From Magnetospirillum sp. XM-1 (GTDB lineage: Bacteria; Pseudomonadota; Alphaproteobacteria; Rhodospirillales; Magnetospirillaceae), in contig NZ_LN997848.1 of NCBI RefSeq assembly GCF_001511835.1, positions 682,001 through 746,000 of the forward strand: 64,000 nt of DNA, written 5' to 3'. Positions within the stretch are counted from its first letter, which is position 1; each line of letters starts with the position of its first letter. The position numbers and the translations under genes were made by a program. The notes beneath the pieces are model-generated. The model had not been told where the DNA came from, did not search any database, and saw only the letters and a program-made list of their open reading frames with translations. Positions 44,941 to 53,580 of this stretch are shown in pieces.

Positions 44941-44956
44941 TGTAAACGCGTTCACA
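44941..44956. promoter_or_regulatory. LacI/GalR-type operator candidate
   Basis: TGTAAACGCGTTCACA is a near-perfect 16-base palindrome (one mismatched pair) with the central CG of LacI/GalR-family operators. It lies in the divergent spacer, 106 bases before the FmdE-like start and 76 bases before creA. No LacI-type gene is in the window. Confidence 0.4.
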
Positions 44957-45031
44957 CTTCTCTCATGATTTCCCGGCTATGGTTGATGTTACGTCAGTCC
45001 GTCCGCCACCCGGAGCTTATCGGCCGATACC

Positions 45032-45505
45032 ATGATCATGGTCACCCGTCCCGCCCTGTTCGCCCTTTCCCTGCTGATGCTTGCCGCCCAACCGCTGGGC
45101 GCCGAGGAGATCGGCAGCGTCTCGACGGTGTTCAAGGCCCTGGGGCCCAACGACAAGATCGTGGTCGAAGCCTTCGACGACCCCAGGGTGGCCGGCGTCA
45201 CCTGCTATCTGTCGCGGGCCAAGACCGGCGGAATCAAAGGCGGCGTCGGGCTGGCCGAGGACACCTCGGACGCCGCCATCGCCTGCCGCCAGGTGGGACC
45301 GATCCGCATCGAGGGCACCCTGAAGGACGGCGAGACGGTGTTCAAGAAGGACACCTCGCTGCTGTTCAAGACCCTGCAGGTGGTGCGCTTCCACGATCGC
45401 AAGCGCGATGTGCTGGTCTATCTGGTCTACAGCGACAAGATCATCGACGGCTCGCCCAAGAATTCGGTGTCGGCGGTGGCCATCGAGAAGAACTGGAAGC
45501 CGTGA
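45032..45505 (+). CDS. creA: CreA family protein
   Basis: 157 residues with a signal peptide (about 1-24, ending LGA-EE). [33 protein letters not shown] is the diagnostic CreA block (written here in one run of motifs: [17 protein letters not shown]). Two Cys in the mature protein could form a disulfide. The family is widespread in proteobacteria, periplasmic, and of unknown biochemical role. Its stop overlaps the start of the next gene by one base. Confidence 0.88.
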   Translation: MIMVTRPALFALSLLMLAAQPLGAEEIGSVSTVFKALGPNDKIVVEAFDDPRVAGVTCYLSRAKTGGIKGGVGLAEDTSDAAIACRQVGPIRIEGTLKDGETVFKKDTSLLFKTLQVVRFHDRKRDVLVYLVYSDKIIDGSPKNSVSAVAIEKNWKP

Positions 45506-47154
45506 TGAGCGATTCCCTGCCCGCCGACCAGAAGCTGCTGCTCGACGACATCCTGACCCGGCTGCGCAAGGTGGAGAGCTCTCCCGACCTGCTGCGCTTC
45601 ATGGCCGAGATGCTGCGCACCTTGCTGCGGCGCCAGGGCGACGCCCAGTTCCTGGCGGTGATCCAGGACGCCTTCGCCGCCGGGCTGCCCGGACTGGCCT
45701 TCGCCGAGCAGAGGGAGCTGGCGGCCGAGGTGATCCAGGTGGTGATCACCAAGCGGCCCGAGATCGCGCTGGCCTGGCAGAAGATCCACGGCATCCCCCC
45801 GCGGCAGGCCCCGGCCGCCGCGCCCGCCCCCGCCCCGGTGCCGCTGCGCCGCGCCGCCGACCTGCCCATGGAGATGCCGCCGCCCCTGCCCCAGGGCGCC
45901 GACGAATACGCCTTCACCCATGCCGAATCCTTCGTCGCCGCCCAGCTGGGCGACGCGCTGGAGAAGCGCCTGGCCCTGATGCGGGTGCCGCTGCCGGCCA
46001 TTCCCTCGGCGGCATGGTGCCTGGACCAGCCGTTCTTCCTGTTCGTGCCGGGCTTCGCCAGCATCGCCCGGGCCTTCCTCACGGGGCCCATCCTGCGCCG
46101 CTGCCGCGACGGGCTGGAAAAGCGGGTGCTGGCGCGCGTCGACCACGACGTGCTGACCCGGCCCGACCGCCAGGCCGCCTTCTGGGAAGAGTCGCGCGAA
46201 CTGGTGCTGAAGGTGGTGGACGAGACGCTCACCAAGCTGGCCACCCACCACAAGGCGGCCGAGGCCAAGCAGGCGGCCATCGCGCGCACCGGCAACGAAG
46301 GCAACGAAGGCTTCAAGGTGGTCGAGATGCCGGTCACCCGGCCGCGCACCTACAACCTGCTCGGCGTCGAGTTCGCGCTGGGCAAGGTCACCACCACCAA
46401 GCGGGTCAAGGTCAAGGTGCCGCCGCCCTACAAGCTGGAACCCGCCGAGATCGAGGCCATGGACCTGATCGGCGAGTTCCGCAACGGCGCCGCCCAGGCC
46501 GGGCTGAACCTGCCCGACGCCGCCGATTTCCAGTTCCTGCGCACCCTGCTGAACTTCAACACCCGCCTGTTCGCCCAGACCCGAGACGAGCTGATCGGCC
46601 TGGCGGCGCACGAGGACACCACCAGCGGCTTCCTGACCGAACGCCTGAAGGCCGCCGACAAATCCTTCACCAACTTCCTCACCGACACGCTGGTGATGAT
46701 GATGTTCACCCGCTGCGGCGACACCAGCTTCCGCCTGACCCAGTTCCACGCCGTCTGCGTCGGTTCGGCCCGCGACAAGAGCGCCATGGTGGCCAAGCGG
46801 CCCTTCATTCCCGCCGAACTGGCGCGGCGCCCCCGCGAACTGGCGGTGCAACTGCGCGAGGCGCTGCGCCGCCGCCTGCACATGGACGCCGTGCTGGGAT
46901 CGGTGGAGCGCCTGCTCGACTGCTACAAGGTGATGGGCCGCAACCTGTTCGGCCCCGAACTGGACGAGGCCCGGGCGGTGATCTCCGCCTTTCCCATGGT
47001 CTTCGCCGCCGATCCCGAGGCCGCCACCTACACCGCCATCGCCAAGCTGGTGCTGGCCACCATCACCGGCGAGCAGGCCGACCGCTCCATCTGCCTGATG
47101 CGGGTGGGCCAGGCCTATGACCGCATCGGCCGCAAGGCGACGGCCACGGCCTGA
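45505..47154 (+). CDS. Conserved hypothetical protein, 549 residues
   Basis: I do not recognise this protein. It is predicted cytosolic and mostly helical. A helical N-terminus (1-95) leads to a Pro/Ala-rich linker (about 100-130, PAAAPAPAPVPLRRA), followed by a large helical region. No signal peptide, nucleotide-binding loop or metal motif stands out. It has a short NEG repeat (GNEGNEG near residue 266) and a basic beta-like stretch VTTTKRVKVKVPPPYK. Start ATG 45505 shares one base with the creA stop, so translation is likely coupled to creA. Confidence 0.7.
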   Translation: MSDSLPADQKLLLDDILTRLRKVESSPDLLRFMAEMLRTLLRRQGDAQFLAVIQDAFAAGLPGLAFAEQRELAAEVIQVVITKRPEIALAWQKIHGIPPRQAPAAAPAPAPVPLRRAADLPMEMPPPLPQGADEYAFTHAESFVAAQLGDALEKRLALMRVPLPAIPSAAWCLDQPFFLFVPGFASIARAFLTGPILRRCRDGLEKRVLARVDHDVLTRPDRQAAFWEESRELVLKVVDETLTKLATHHKAAEAKQAAIARTGNEGNEGFKVVEMPVTRPRTYNLLGVEFALGKVTTTKRVKVKVPPPYKLEPAEIEAMDLIGEFRNGAAQAGLNLPDAADFQFLRTLLNFNTRLFAQTRDELIGLAAHEDTTSGFLTERLKAADKSFTNFLTDTLVMMMFTRCGDTSFRLTQFHAVCVGSARDKSAMVAKRPFIPAELARRPRELAVQLREALRRRLHMDAVLGSVERLLDCYKVMGRNLFGPELDEARAVISAFPMVFAADPEAATYTAIAKLVLATITGEQADRSICLMRVGQAYDRIGRKATATA

Positions 47155-47282
47155 TCAAATAAGATAAAATTGTCGGGAATTTGAAAACTATACTATAGGC
47201 GCAGGTCTCGGCTTCGCGAAACCCGCTGCTTATACTTTAGATGAGGGGCTATCCTGCGTTCGTGGTGAACAGGGAGGCTGTC

Positions 47283-47495
47283 ATGCTCGTCGTCGATCTG
47301 GGACTCAGCCGTCAAGCCAACTACGCTCCGCTGACCGTCAACGGTCCCGACTACCTGATGGAGCTGGGCCGCTTCATCGCCCGGACCATCGCCGATGTCG
47401 AGGTCCACGCCCATCTCGACCCGGCCATGGTCACCGACATGGTCTTCCCCAGCCAATGCCTCGACGATTCCGAGGACGCGGCCGAGCATTGCTGA
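47283..47495 (+). CDS. Small hypothetical protein, 70 residues
   Basis: An acidic protein opening MLVVDLGLSRQANYAPLTVN. AGGGAGG at 47271-47277 is a strong ribosome site for ATG 47283, making this a credible gene. No domain is recognised. The C-terminus is Asp/Glu-rich and ends in His-Cys. It converges on the response-regulator gene, with eight bases between stops. An AT-rich stretch at 47161-47200 upstream could hold its promoter. Confidence 0.6.
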   Translation: MLVVDLGLSRQANYAPLTVNGPDYLMELGRFIARTIADVEVHAHLDPAMVTDMVFPSQCLDDSEDAAEHC

Positions 47496-47503
47496 ACCCG
47501 CGC

Positions 47504-47950
47504 TCAGCGTTGCGGCAGGCGGACCAGGGTCAGCCAATAATCCTCGATCTGCCTGACGGCATTGAGAAAGTCCTCGATTTCCACCGGCTTGACGATATAG
47601 CCGGACGCCCCGCGCTGATACGACGCCAGGACGTCGCGCTCCACCTCCGACGTGGTCAGCACCACGACGGGAATGGAGGCGATCTCCATGTCGCTCTTGA
47701 TGGCCGACAGAAACTCGCGGCCATCCATGCGCGGCATGTTGAGGTCGAGCAGGATCAGGTCCGGGCGGGGTGAACCCTGGGACCAGCGGCCCCGGTGGTG
47801 GAGGTAGTCCAACGCGTCCAGGCCATCGGTGGCATGCCTGAGATCGACCAGGAACCGCGCTTCCTTGAAGGCGGCCGAGGTCAGATGGGCATCGGCCATG
47901 ACATCCTCCACCAGAAGGATGACGCAACTCTGTCTGTTGATGGCGCTCAC
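47504..47950 (-). CDS. Single-domain response regulator (CheY/Rcp1-like)
   Basis: 148 residues, receiver domain only. Acidic pair E15-D16, phosphoacceptor D69 in LILLDLNMPRMDG, Thr100 and Lys121 are all present. The extended loop after helix 2 (HHRGRWSQGSPRPDL) is typical of the Rcp1 subfamily that pairs with phytochrome-like kinases. It lacks an output domain, so it probably passes the phosphoryl group on or acts by protein contact. It overlaps the sensor-kinase gene by four bases. Confidence 0.9.
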   Translation of the reverse strand: MSAINRQSCVILLVEDVMADAHLTSAAFKEARFLVDLRHATDGLDALDYLHHRGRWSQGSPRPDLILLDLNMPRMDGREFLSAIKSDMEIASIPVVVLTTSEVERDVLASYQRGASGYIVKPVEIEDFLNAVRQIEDYWLTLVRLPQR

Positions 47951-49212
47951 ACTACTGTCTCCTGCCCCAGCTTGATGGCCAGCGTAATCCCGCCCATGTC
48001 GCTTTCCTCGATCCAGGCGCCGCCGCCCGTGGACTCGGCGATGCGGCGGATGATGGAAAGCCCGATACCGGTGGAACGTCCATCCTGCGACGTGTCGAGC
48101 CTTTCGAAGACCCTGAAGACGCGGTCGCGGAATTCCTCGGCGATGCCCGTCCCATTATCGGCGACGCGCAGTTCGACGCCGGATTCGTCATGGGTGGCGC
48201 TGACCACGATCCGTGGGGGCGTCTGCGGCCGGGCGTAGCGCAATCCATTTTCAAAGGCGATGTGAAACAGTTCTTCCAGCCGGCGGCGATCCAGGATGAT
48301 CGGGGGAAGGGGTTCGATCTCGATATGGCCTTGGGTCCTGGTGATCTCCGGCATCAGCGCCATCCTGACGCTGTGCGCCACCTCCTCGGTGTTCTGCGCC
48401 TGCAGTTTCCCCAGGGCCTCTCCCGCCGCGAGATACAGTTCGATGTCGTGGAGCAGGCCGCGAAGGCGCAGGGCTTCCTGCTGAATGAAGTCCAGGGACA
48501 CCAGCGCTTCGGATTCGTTTCCCTCCGACAGCTGGGCGTTCAGGCGCTGGGAGAAGGTATAGAGGCGCCGGAGCTCGGGGCTGCCTTCCTCGGGCAGGCG
48601 GATGTCCAGCCTGCCGTCGGCCAGCCTTGCGGCGCCGGCTTCCAGATGGCGGAGCGGGGCAAGACCGGTCCGCAGCACCAGCCAGATTCCCAGAAAGTTC
48701 AAGATGACGGCCATCAGCAGAATGACCATGTGGGTGCCGACCCTTACCCAGGCACGATAGGCGAAGTCCTGGGCGGTGACCTCCAGCGCCAGGGTGCCGT
48801 AGCGTCGCCCTCCGACCATGACCTGCGTGTCGCCACCGAGATTCTCGAAGTGCAGCAGGGTGCTGAACCACCGGGGCGCGGCATGGGCACGCTCGCGGTC
48901 CTGGCTCGCCAACGTCACGCCCGTCAGGTCGGTGAAGGTCACCCGAAAGATGCGGGGGCGCTTGACATAGCGGTCCAGGGTCTGCTGCAAGGTGGCGTAA
49001 TCGCCGATCACCACCACTTCGGCGATGGCGGCGGGAAGGGTTTCCAGTTCGCTCTCCAGCTCCTCGGCGAGGTCGGCGTATGAGCTTCTCGCCTCGTCCC
49101 TGGCCGAGACCAGAACCATGGTCAGCCCGGCGATTCCCAAGGCAATGGCCGCTGTGCCCAACAGCCGCGCCAGGAAAGGGAGCTGATCCCAAAGGCGAAG
49201 AAACCGGGTCAT
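47947..49212 (-). CDS. Membrane sensor kinase with HAMP and ATPase domains but no clear phosphoacceptor helix
   Basis: 421 residues. Membrane helices at about 14-37 and 160-180 flank a periplasmic sensor domain of about 120 residues. A HAMP domain follows (about 181-232), then the HATPase domain with N box (FENGLRYA, N322), G1 (DNGTGI, 352-357) and G2 (GRSTGIGLSI, 378-387). Between HAMP and ATPase there are only about 75 residues. The stretch LDFIQQEALRLRGLLHDIELYL resembles the second helix of a HisKA hairpin; no H-[ED]-x-[KR]-x-P motif is present. H255 is the only His in that helix. It sits in an operon with a binding protein and a CheY-like regulator. Confidence 0.82.
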   Translation of the reverse strand: MTRFLRLWDQLPFLARLLGTAAIALGIAGLTMVLVSARDEARSSYADLAEELESELETLPAAIAEVVVIGDYATLQQTLDRYVKRPRIFRVTFTDLTGVTLASQDRERAHAAPRWFSTLLHFENLGGDTQVMVGGRRYGTLALEVTAQDFAYRAWVRVGTHMVILLMAVILNFLGIWLVLRTGLAPLRHLEAGAARLADGRLDIRLPEEGSPELRRLYTFSQRLNAQLSEGNESEALVSLDFIQQEALRLRGLLHDIELYLAAGEALGKLQAQNTEEVAHSVRMALMPEITRTQGHIEIEPLPPIILDRRRLEELFHIAFENGLRYARPQTPPRIVVSATHDESGVELRVADNGTGIAEEFRDRVFRVFERLDTSQDGRSTGIGLSIIRRIAESTGGGAWIEESDMGGITLAIKLGQETVV

Positions 49213-49218
49213 GACGGC

Positions 49219-50112
49219 CTATTTGATGTCCTTCACCAGGGTGTGCCGGTAGAACTCGGAATAATTCGAGTACTCGGCGGGAGAGGAGGGGGCGAAGCCA
49301 AAGGGCGGGCTTTGGCCAAGCAGATGGGCGCCGTCTTCCAGCAGCCTGCGGCCTTCCGGCTCGTCGGCCATGGCGGCGAGAACCCGGCGGATCGCCTCGG
49401 CGGTCTCGGCGGGAACGCGGGGATGCACGGCCACCGGAATATTGAGGAACGGCTTGGATTCCCACAGGACCCGGTACTGAACATTCTCGCGGGTGGCGAA
49501 TGCCCGCATGATCTGGCTGTTGACGCCGGCCGCCATCACCTTTCCGGCCTTCAGCTGGGCCATGATGCCTTCCTGGTTGCCGCCGAAAACCGGTTCGACC
49601 CGAATTCCTTCGCGCAGCAGATGGTCCATGGGCACCGCATAGCCGACGAAGGCCACCTGTGACGGGAAACCAACCTCATGGCCCGCCAGGGCGTCCAGAC
49701 GATCCACCGGCGAATTGGCCAAGGTGACGATCTGCCCGGTGATGGCCGCCGTCCGCGGCTTCAGGATGACCCGATAGCCGGCGGCGGCCATGGACGGCTG
49801 GAAGATGGTGTTGGAATAGACGACGTCATACTCGCCGGCTTCCGTGGCCGCATTGGATTCGGGCGCGGTTCTCGCCACCTTCAGGACCAGCATGATTCCG
49901 GACCGGCGGGCGACGTAGTCGAGAATCGGATTCCAGTACTGGGCCGTCAGGACGGCGCTGCGCTGGGACAGCACTCCGAACGAGTAGATCTGGGTTTGCG
50001 CCAGGGCGGGGCGCGCCGGCAGGAGGCCAAGCCCCAGCCCGACGCACCAGACGAAAGTGAATACGGCGCCGGCCAGGCTCTGGCGAAAACGGGTGGCTCG
50101 CCGCCCCTGCAT
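49219..50112 (-). CDS. PhnD-like periplasmic substrate-binding protein
   Basis: 297 residues with a signal peptide (about 1-39, ending ALAQ-TQ). The mature part reads YSFGVLSQRSAVLTAQYWNPILDYV, EYDVVYSNTIFQPSMAAAGY and HEVGFPSQVAFVGYAVP, the pattern of the phosphate/phosphonate (PhnD) binding family. No ABC permease or ATPase is near. Instead a sensor kinase follows six bases downstream, so it probably presents a ligand to that kinase. GGAGGG lies nine bases before ATG 50112; the longer reading is rejected. Confidence 0.85.
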   Translation of the reverse strand: MQGRRATRFRQSLAGAVFTFVWCVGLGLGLLPARPALAQTQIYSFGVLSQRSAVLTAQYWNPILDYVARRSGIMLVLKVARTAPESNAATEAGEYDVVYSNTIFQPSMAAAGYRVILKPRTAAITGQIVTLANSPVDRLDALAGHEVGFPSQVAFVGYAVPMDHLLREGIRVEPVFGGNQEGIMAQLKAGKVMAAGVNSQIMRAFATRENVQYRVLWESKPFLNIPVAVHPRVPAETAEAIRRVLAAMADEPEGRRLLEDGAHLLGQSPPFGFAPSSPAEYSNYSEFYRHTLVKDIK

Positions 50113-50333
50113 GGTCCAAGACCCTCCTTGATGCCGGCCGGTGCTGGCGTGCAAGGCCATGCCCCCCCTGGCCCCGGGTGCATGTGATCCATTGGGTTCA
50201 GATGTAAATCCCGCCGCACCCACATACCTATGGATGGTGGTATATCATGCTATATGACGAAATCCCAGAAGTATGGCCCCCTTGGCGGCCCATATCCCGG
50301 CCGGACCGGGGAAACATGGCGGTCAAGAAACGC

Positions 50334-50366
50334 AAAACCGCCGCCCCCGGCATGCGGGGGCGGCGG
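50334..50366 (-). terminator. Intrinsic terminator of ppa
   Basis: CCGCCGCCCCCG (50338-50349), loop GCATG, CGGGGGCGGCGG (50355-50366): a perfect 12-bp stem, 16 bases after the ppa stop. On the minus strand it is followed by TTTT (50334-50337). Confidence 0.75.
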
Positions 50367-50382
50367 CGGAAGCGGTCCTGGA

Positions 50383-50928
50383 CTACTTCTTCTTCGGCTT
50401 GGCCGCAACGGCGCGGTCGATGGATTCCTGAATGATCTGGGCGGCGCGCTCCGGCCCGCCCCAGCCCTTCAGCTGAACCCACTTGCCCACTTCCAGGTCC
50501 TTGTAGTGGACGAAGAAGTGCTCGATCTGCTGCACCAGGATCTTGGGCAGATCCTCGTAGCTGGTGACGCCGTCATAGAACGGATGCAGCTTGGAATGGG
50601 GCACGGCCAGGATCTTCTCGTCCATGCCGGCCTCGTCTTCCATCAGCAGCACGCCGATGGGACGCGAACGCATCACCGAGCCCACCGCCACCGGAATGCG
50701 GCCCACCACCATGACGTCCACCGGGTCGCCGTCGGCCGACAGGGTGTGGGGCACGAAGCCGTAATTCACCGGATAGTACATGGCGGTGTTGAGGAAGCGG
50801 TCCACGTACATGGCTCCCGATTCCTTGCAGATCTCGTACTTGACGGGATCACCGCGCAGCGGGATCTCGATGACGACGTTGACGTCGCGGGGCGGGTTCT
50901 TGCCGATTGGGATCTTCTTGAGGTCCAT
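50383..50928 (-). CDS. ppa: Inorganic pyrophosphatase
   Basis: 181-residue family I soluble pyrophosphatase. Conserved active-site segments are EIPLRGDPVKYE-like, YPVNYGFVPHT and DGDPVDVMVV, with the metal-binding Asp residues in place. It hydrolyses PPi to drive biosynthesis. The Lys-rich tail AAKPKKK is slightly unusual. It starts 16 bases after the ald stop and ends at a strong terminator. Confidence 0.95.
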   Translation of the reverse strand: MDLKKIPIGKNPPRDVNVVIEIPLRGDPVKYEICKESGAMYVDRFLNTAMYYPVNYGFVPHTLSADGDPVDVMVVGRIPVAVGSVMRSRPIGVLLMEDEAGMDEKILAVPHSKLHPFYDGVTSYEDLPKILVQQIEHFFVHYKDLEVGKWVQLKGWGGPERAAQIIQESIDRAVAAKPKKK

Positions 50929-50944
50929 TTGTGCTTTGTTTCCC

Positions 50945-52066
50945 TTAAGGAGAGGAAAGGGCTGTCTCGGGCGCCACGTGGGCGTAGCCGAGGTCCCGGG
51001 CCACGGCGGCGTGGGTGACGCTGCCCTGGTAAACGTTGAGACCCGCGCGGAAATGCGGGTCAGAGGAAAGCGCCTGGACCAGACCCTTGTCGGCCAGGGC
51101 CAGGACGAATGGCAGCGTGGCGTTGTTCAACGCGAAGGCCGAGGTGCGCGCCACCGCGCCCGGCATGTTGGTGACGCAGTAATGTACCACACCTTCGTCG
51201 AGATAAGTGGGCGCGGCATGGGTGGTGGGGCGCGACGTGGCGATGCAGCCGCCCTGGTCGATGGCCACGTCCACCACCACCGAGCCGGGACGCATGGCGG
51301 CCACCAGCTCGCGGCCGACCAGGCGCGGCGCGGAAGCGCCCGGCACCAGCACGGCGCCGATCAGCAAATCGGCCTCCAGCACGTGGTGCTCGATATTGTC
51401 CATGGTGGCGTAGGCGGTCTCCACCGTGTTCAAGAGCAGCTCGTCGATCTGGGCCAGACGGGAAAGCGAGCGGTCGAGAACCACCACGCGGGCCCCCAGG
51501 CCCACCGCCATGCGCGTGGCGTTGGAGCCCACCACGCCGCCGCCCAGCACCACCACCTTGGCCGGGGCCACGCCGGGCACGCCGCCCAGCAGCACGCCCG
51601 ATCCGCCCTGCTCCTTCTCCAGGCAATGGGCGCCCACCTGGATGGACATGCGCCCCGCCACCTCGGACATGGGGGCGAGCAGCGGCAGACGGCCGCCCGC
51701 ATCGGTCACCGTCTCGTAGGCGATGGCCGAGACGCCCGACTCCACCAGCGCCCGGGTCTGGGCCGGATCGGGAGCCAGATGAAGATAGGTGAAGAGAATC
51801 TGCCCCGAGCGCAGCAGGGGGAATTCCACCGCCTGCGGCTCCTTGACCTTGACCACCAGCTCGGCGAAGCCGAACACGTCGGCGGGCGTGGCGGCGATCT
51901 CGGCTCCGGCGGCGCGATAGGCGGCGTCGGAGCAGCCGATGCCGGCCCCGGCCTGGGTCTCCACCGTCACCTTGTGGCCGTGATGGACAAGCTCACGCAC
52001 CGAGCCGGGCGTCAGCCCCACCCGGTATTCGTGACTCTTGATCTCCTTGGGAACGCCGATGCGCAT
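50945..52066 (-). CDS. ald: Alanine dehydrogenase
   Basis: 373 residues; reversible NAD-dependent deamination of L-alanine to pyruvate. [20 protein letters not shown] is the classic N-terminal signature, and the Rossmann loop is [35 protein letters not shown] is the other family block. The start at 52066 matches the conserved opening. It lies between ampG and ppa on the same strand; with AmpG importing muropeptides, alanine catabolism is a sensible companion, though that link is inference. Confidence 0.95.
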   Translation of the reverse strand: MRIGVPKEIKSHEYRVGLTPGSVRELVHHGHKVTVETQAGAGIGCSDAAYRAAGAEIAATPADVFGFAELVVKVKEPQAVEFPLLRSGQILFTYLHLAPDPAQTRALVESGVSAIAYETVTDAGGRLPLLAPMSEVAGRMSIQVGAHCLEKEQGGSGVLLGGVPGVAPAKVVVLGGGVVGSNATRMAVGLGARVVVLDRSLSRLAQIDELLLNTVETAYATMDNIEHHVLEADLLIGAVLVPGASAPRLVGRELVAAMRPGSVVVDVAIDQGGCIATSRPTTHAAPTYLDEGVVHYCVTNMPGAVARTSAFALNNATLPFVLALADKGLVQALSSDPHFRAGLNVYQGSVTHAAVARDLGYAHVAPETALSSP

Positions 52067-52127
52067 TCCGCCCCCAACACTTGGAACCGTTCCTAAAACC
52101 TGACAATGAGGCCTCGGCCGTCCACTT

Positions 52128-53465
52128 TCAACCGGGCTTGGACGCAACCCGGCCCTGCTGCTTCATCAACCAGGGCAGAATCAGCAAAGCGGGCAGGGTC
52201 ACCACCGTAGTCATCAGGAAGAAGTCCACCCAGCCGAACATGTCGGCCAGCTTGCCGCTGGCCGAGGCGAACAGGGTGCGGCCCACGGCGGTGAGCGACG
52301 ACAGCAGGGCGTATTGGGTGGCGGTATAGGCCTGATTGCACAGACCCGAAATATAGGCGACCAGCGCCGAACCGGCCATGCCGGCGGTGAGGTTCTCGGC
52401 CGCCACGCAGACCGCCAGGGCCCAGATGTTATGCCCGGCCAGTGCCTGGACCACATAGAACAGGTTGCCCAGCGATTGAGCCACGCCGAAGATCAGCAGG
52501 GCGCGCATGATGCCGAGGCGCGCCACCAGGGCGCCGCCGATCACCGTGCCCGCCACGGTGGCGCCGAAGCCGAAGATCTTGCTGACCCAGGCGATCTCGT
52601 CCAGCGCGAAGCCCATCTCGATGTAGAGCGTGTTGGCCATGGCCCCGGCCATGGCCTCGCCCATCTTGTAGCCGATGACGAACAACAGCACCGCCCACCA
52701 GGCGGGCCGCGCCATGAAATCGGCGAAGGGACAGACCACCGCGCCGTAGAGCCACGCCGCCACCTTGGCCGGCCCGCCCTTCAGGTGCGGGCGGGCCTCC
52801 AGGTATTCCGCCGCCCGCCGTTCGCGCTCGGCGGTGGCGGCCGAGACCTTGATCTCCGGCTCGTGGCCGAACAGGAACACCAGCATTCCGACGCCCAGCA
52901 GCGCCGCCATGGTGGCGTAGGCCGCGAACCAGCCCCATTGGGACGCCACCAGCAAGGCGCCGGCGCCCGCCGCCAGCATGGCCAGGCGATAGCCCGCCTG
53001 CACCGCGCCGGCCCCCGGGCCCTGCTGCTCGTCGGACAGGATCTCGACGCGGTAGGCGTCGATGACGATGTCCTGGCTGGCCGACAGAAACGCCACGATC
53101 ACCGCGAAACTGGCGGTCAGCCAGATTTCCTTGACCGGATCGGTGGAGCCCAGCGCCAGAATGAAGATGATCAGCAGCGCCTGGATCACCAGCCCCCAGG
53201 AGCGCCGCCGCCCCAGCCAATTGGTCAGAACGGGAAGCGGCAGCCGGTCGATCAGCGGCGACCACAGGAATTTCAGCGCATAGGGCGTGCCCACCAGGGC
53301 GAAGATGCCGATGGCGGTGCGCGAGATGCCCTCGCCCTTCAGCCAGGCCGACAGCGTCGAGAAGGTGAGCAGAAGCGGCAGCCCGCTGGAAAAACCCAGC
53401 AGCAGCACCATCACCACCCGCTTCTCGCCATAGGCCTTGAATCCGGAAAGCCAGGAACGGCTCAT
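52128..53465 (-). CDS. ampG: AmpG-family muropeptide permease (MFS)
   Basis: 445 residues, about twelve to fourteen hydrophobic segments. LLLGFSSGLPLLLTFSTLSAWL near the N-terminus and FLSASQDIVIDAYRVEIL are diagnostic for AmpG, which imports anhydromuropeptides from cell-wall turnover. ATG 53465 gives MSRSWLSGFKAYGEKRVV, close to known starts. It precedes ald by 61 bases. No ampD, nagZ or beta-lactamase gene is in the window. Confidence 0.9.
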   Translation of the reverse strand: MSRSWLSGFKAYGEKRVVMVLLLGFSSGLPLLLTFSTLSAWLKGEGISRTAIGIFALVGTPYALKFLWSPLIDRLPLPVLTNWLGRRRSWGLVIQALLIIFILALGSTDPVKEIWLTASFAVIVAFLSASQDIVIDAYRVEILSDEQQGPGAGAVQAGYRLAMLAAGAGALLVASQWGWFAAYATMAALLGVGMLVFLFGHEPEIKVSAATAERERRAAEYLEARPHLKGGPAKVAAWLYGAVVCPFADFMARPAWWAVLLFVIGYKMGEAMAGAMANTLYIEMGFALDEIAWVSKIFGFGATVAGTVIGGALVARLGIMRALLIFGVAQSLGNLFYVVQALAGHNIWALAVCVAAENLTAGMAGSALVAYISGLCNQAYTATQYALLSSLTAVGRTLFASASGKLADMFGWVDFFLMTTVVTLPALLILPWLMKQQGRVASKPG

Positions 53466-53580
53466 GCTCGGATCATTCTGTCGGGATGGGGCATCAGGGA
53501 CCGCAAGATGTTGACTCCCCTGCATTCTACCCTTGACCTTCCCCCCGATAAAGCCCTCATCCTGCCGGGACGGAGGTTCC

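Noticed and set aside
45427..46881. A 484-codon minus-strand open frame opposite the 549-residue protein
   Set aside because: Low-complexity antisense product. The plus-strand reading has a normal amino-acid mix and is coupled to creA.
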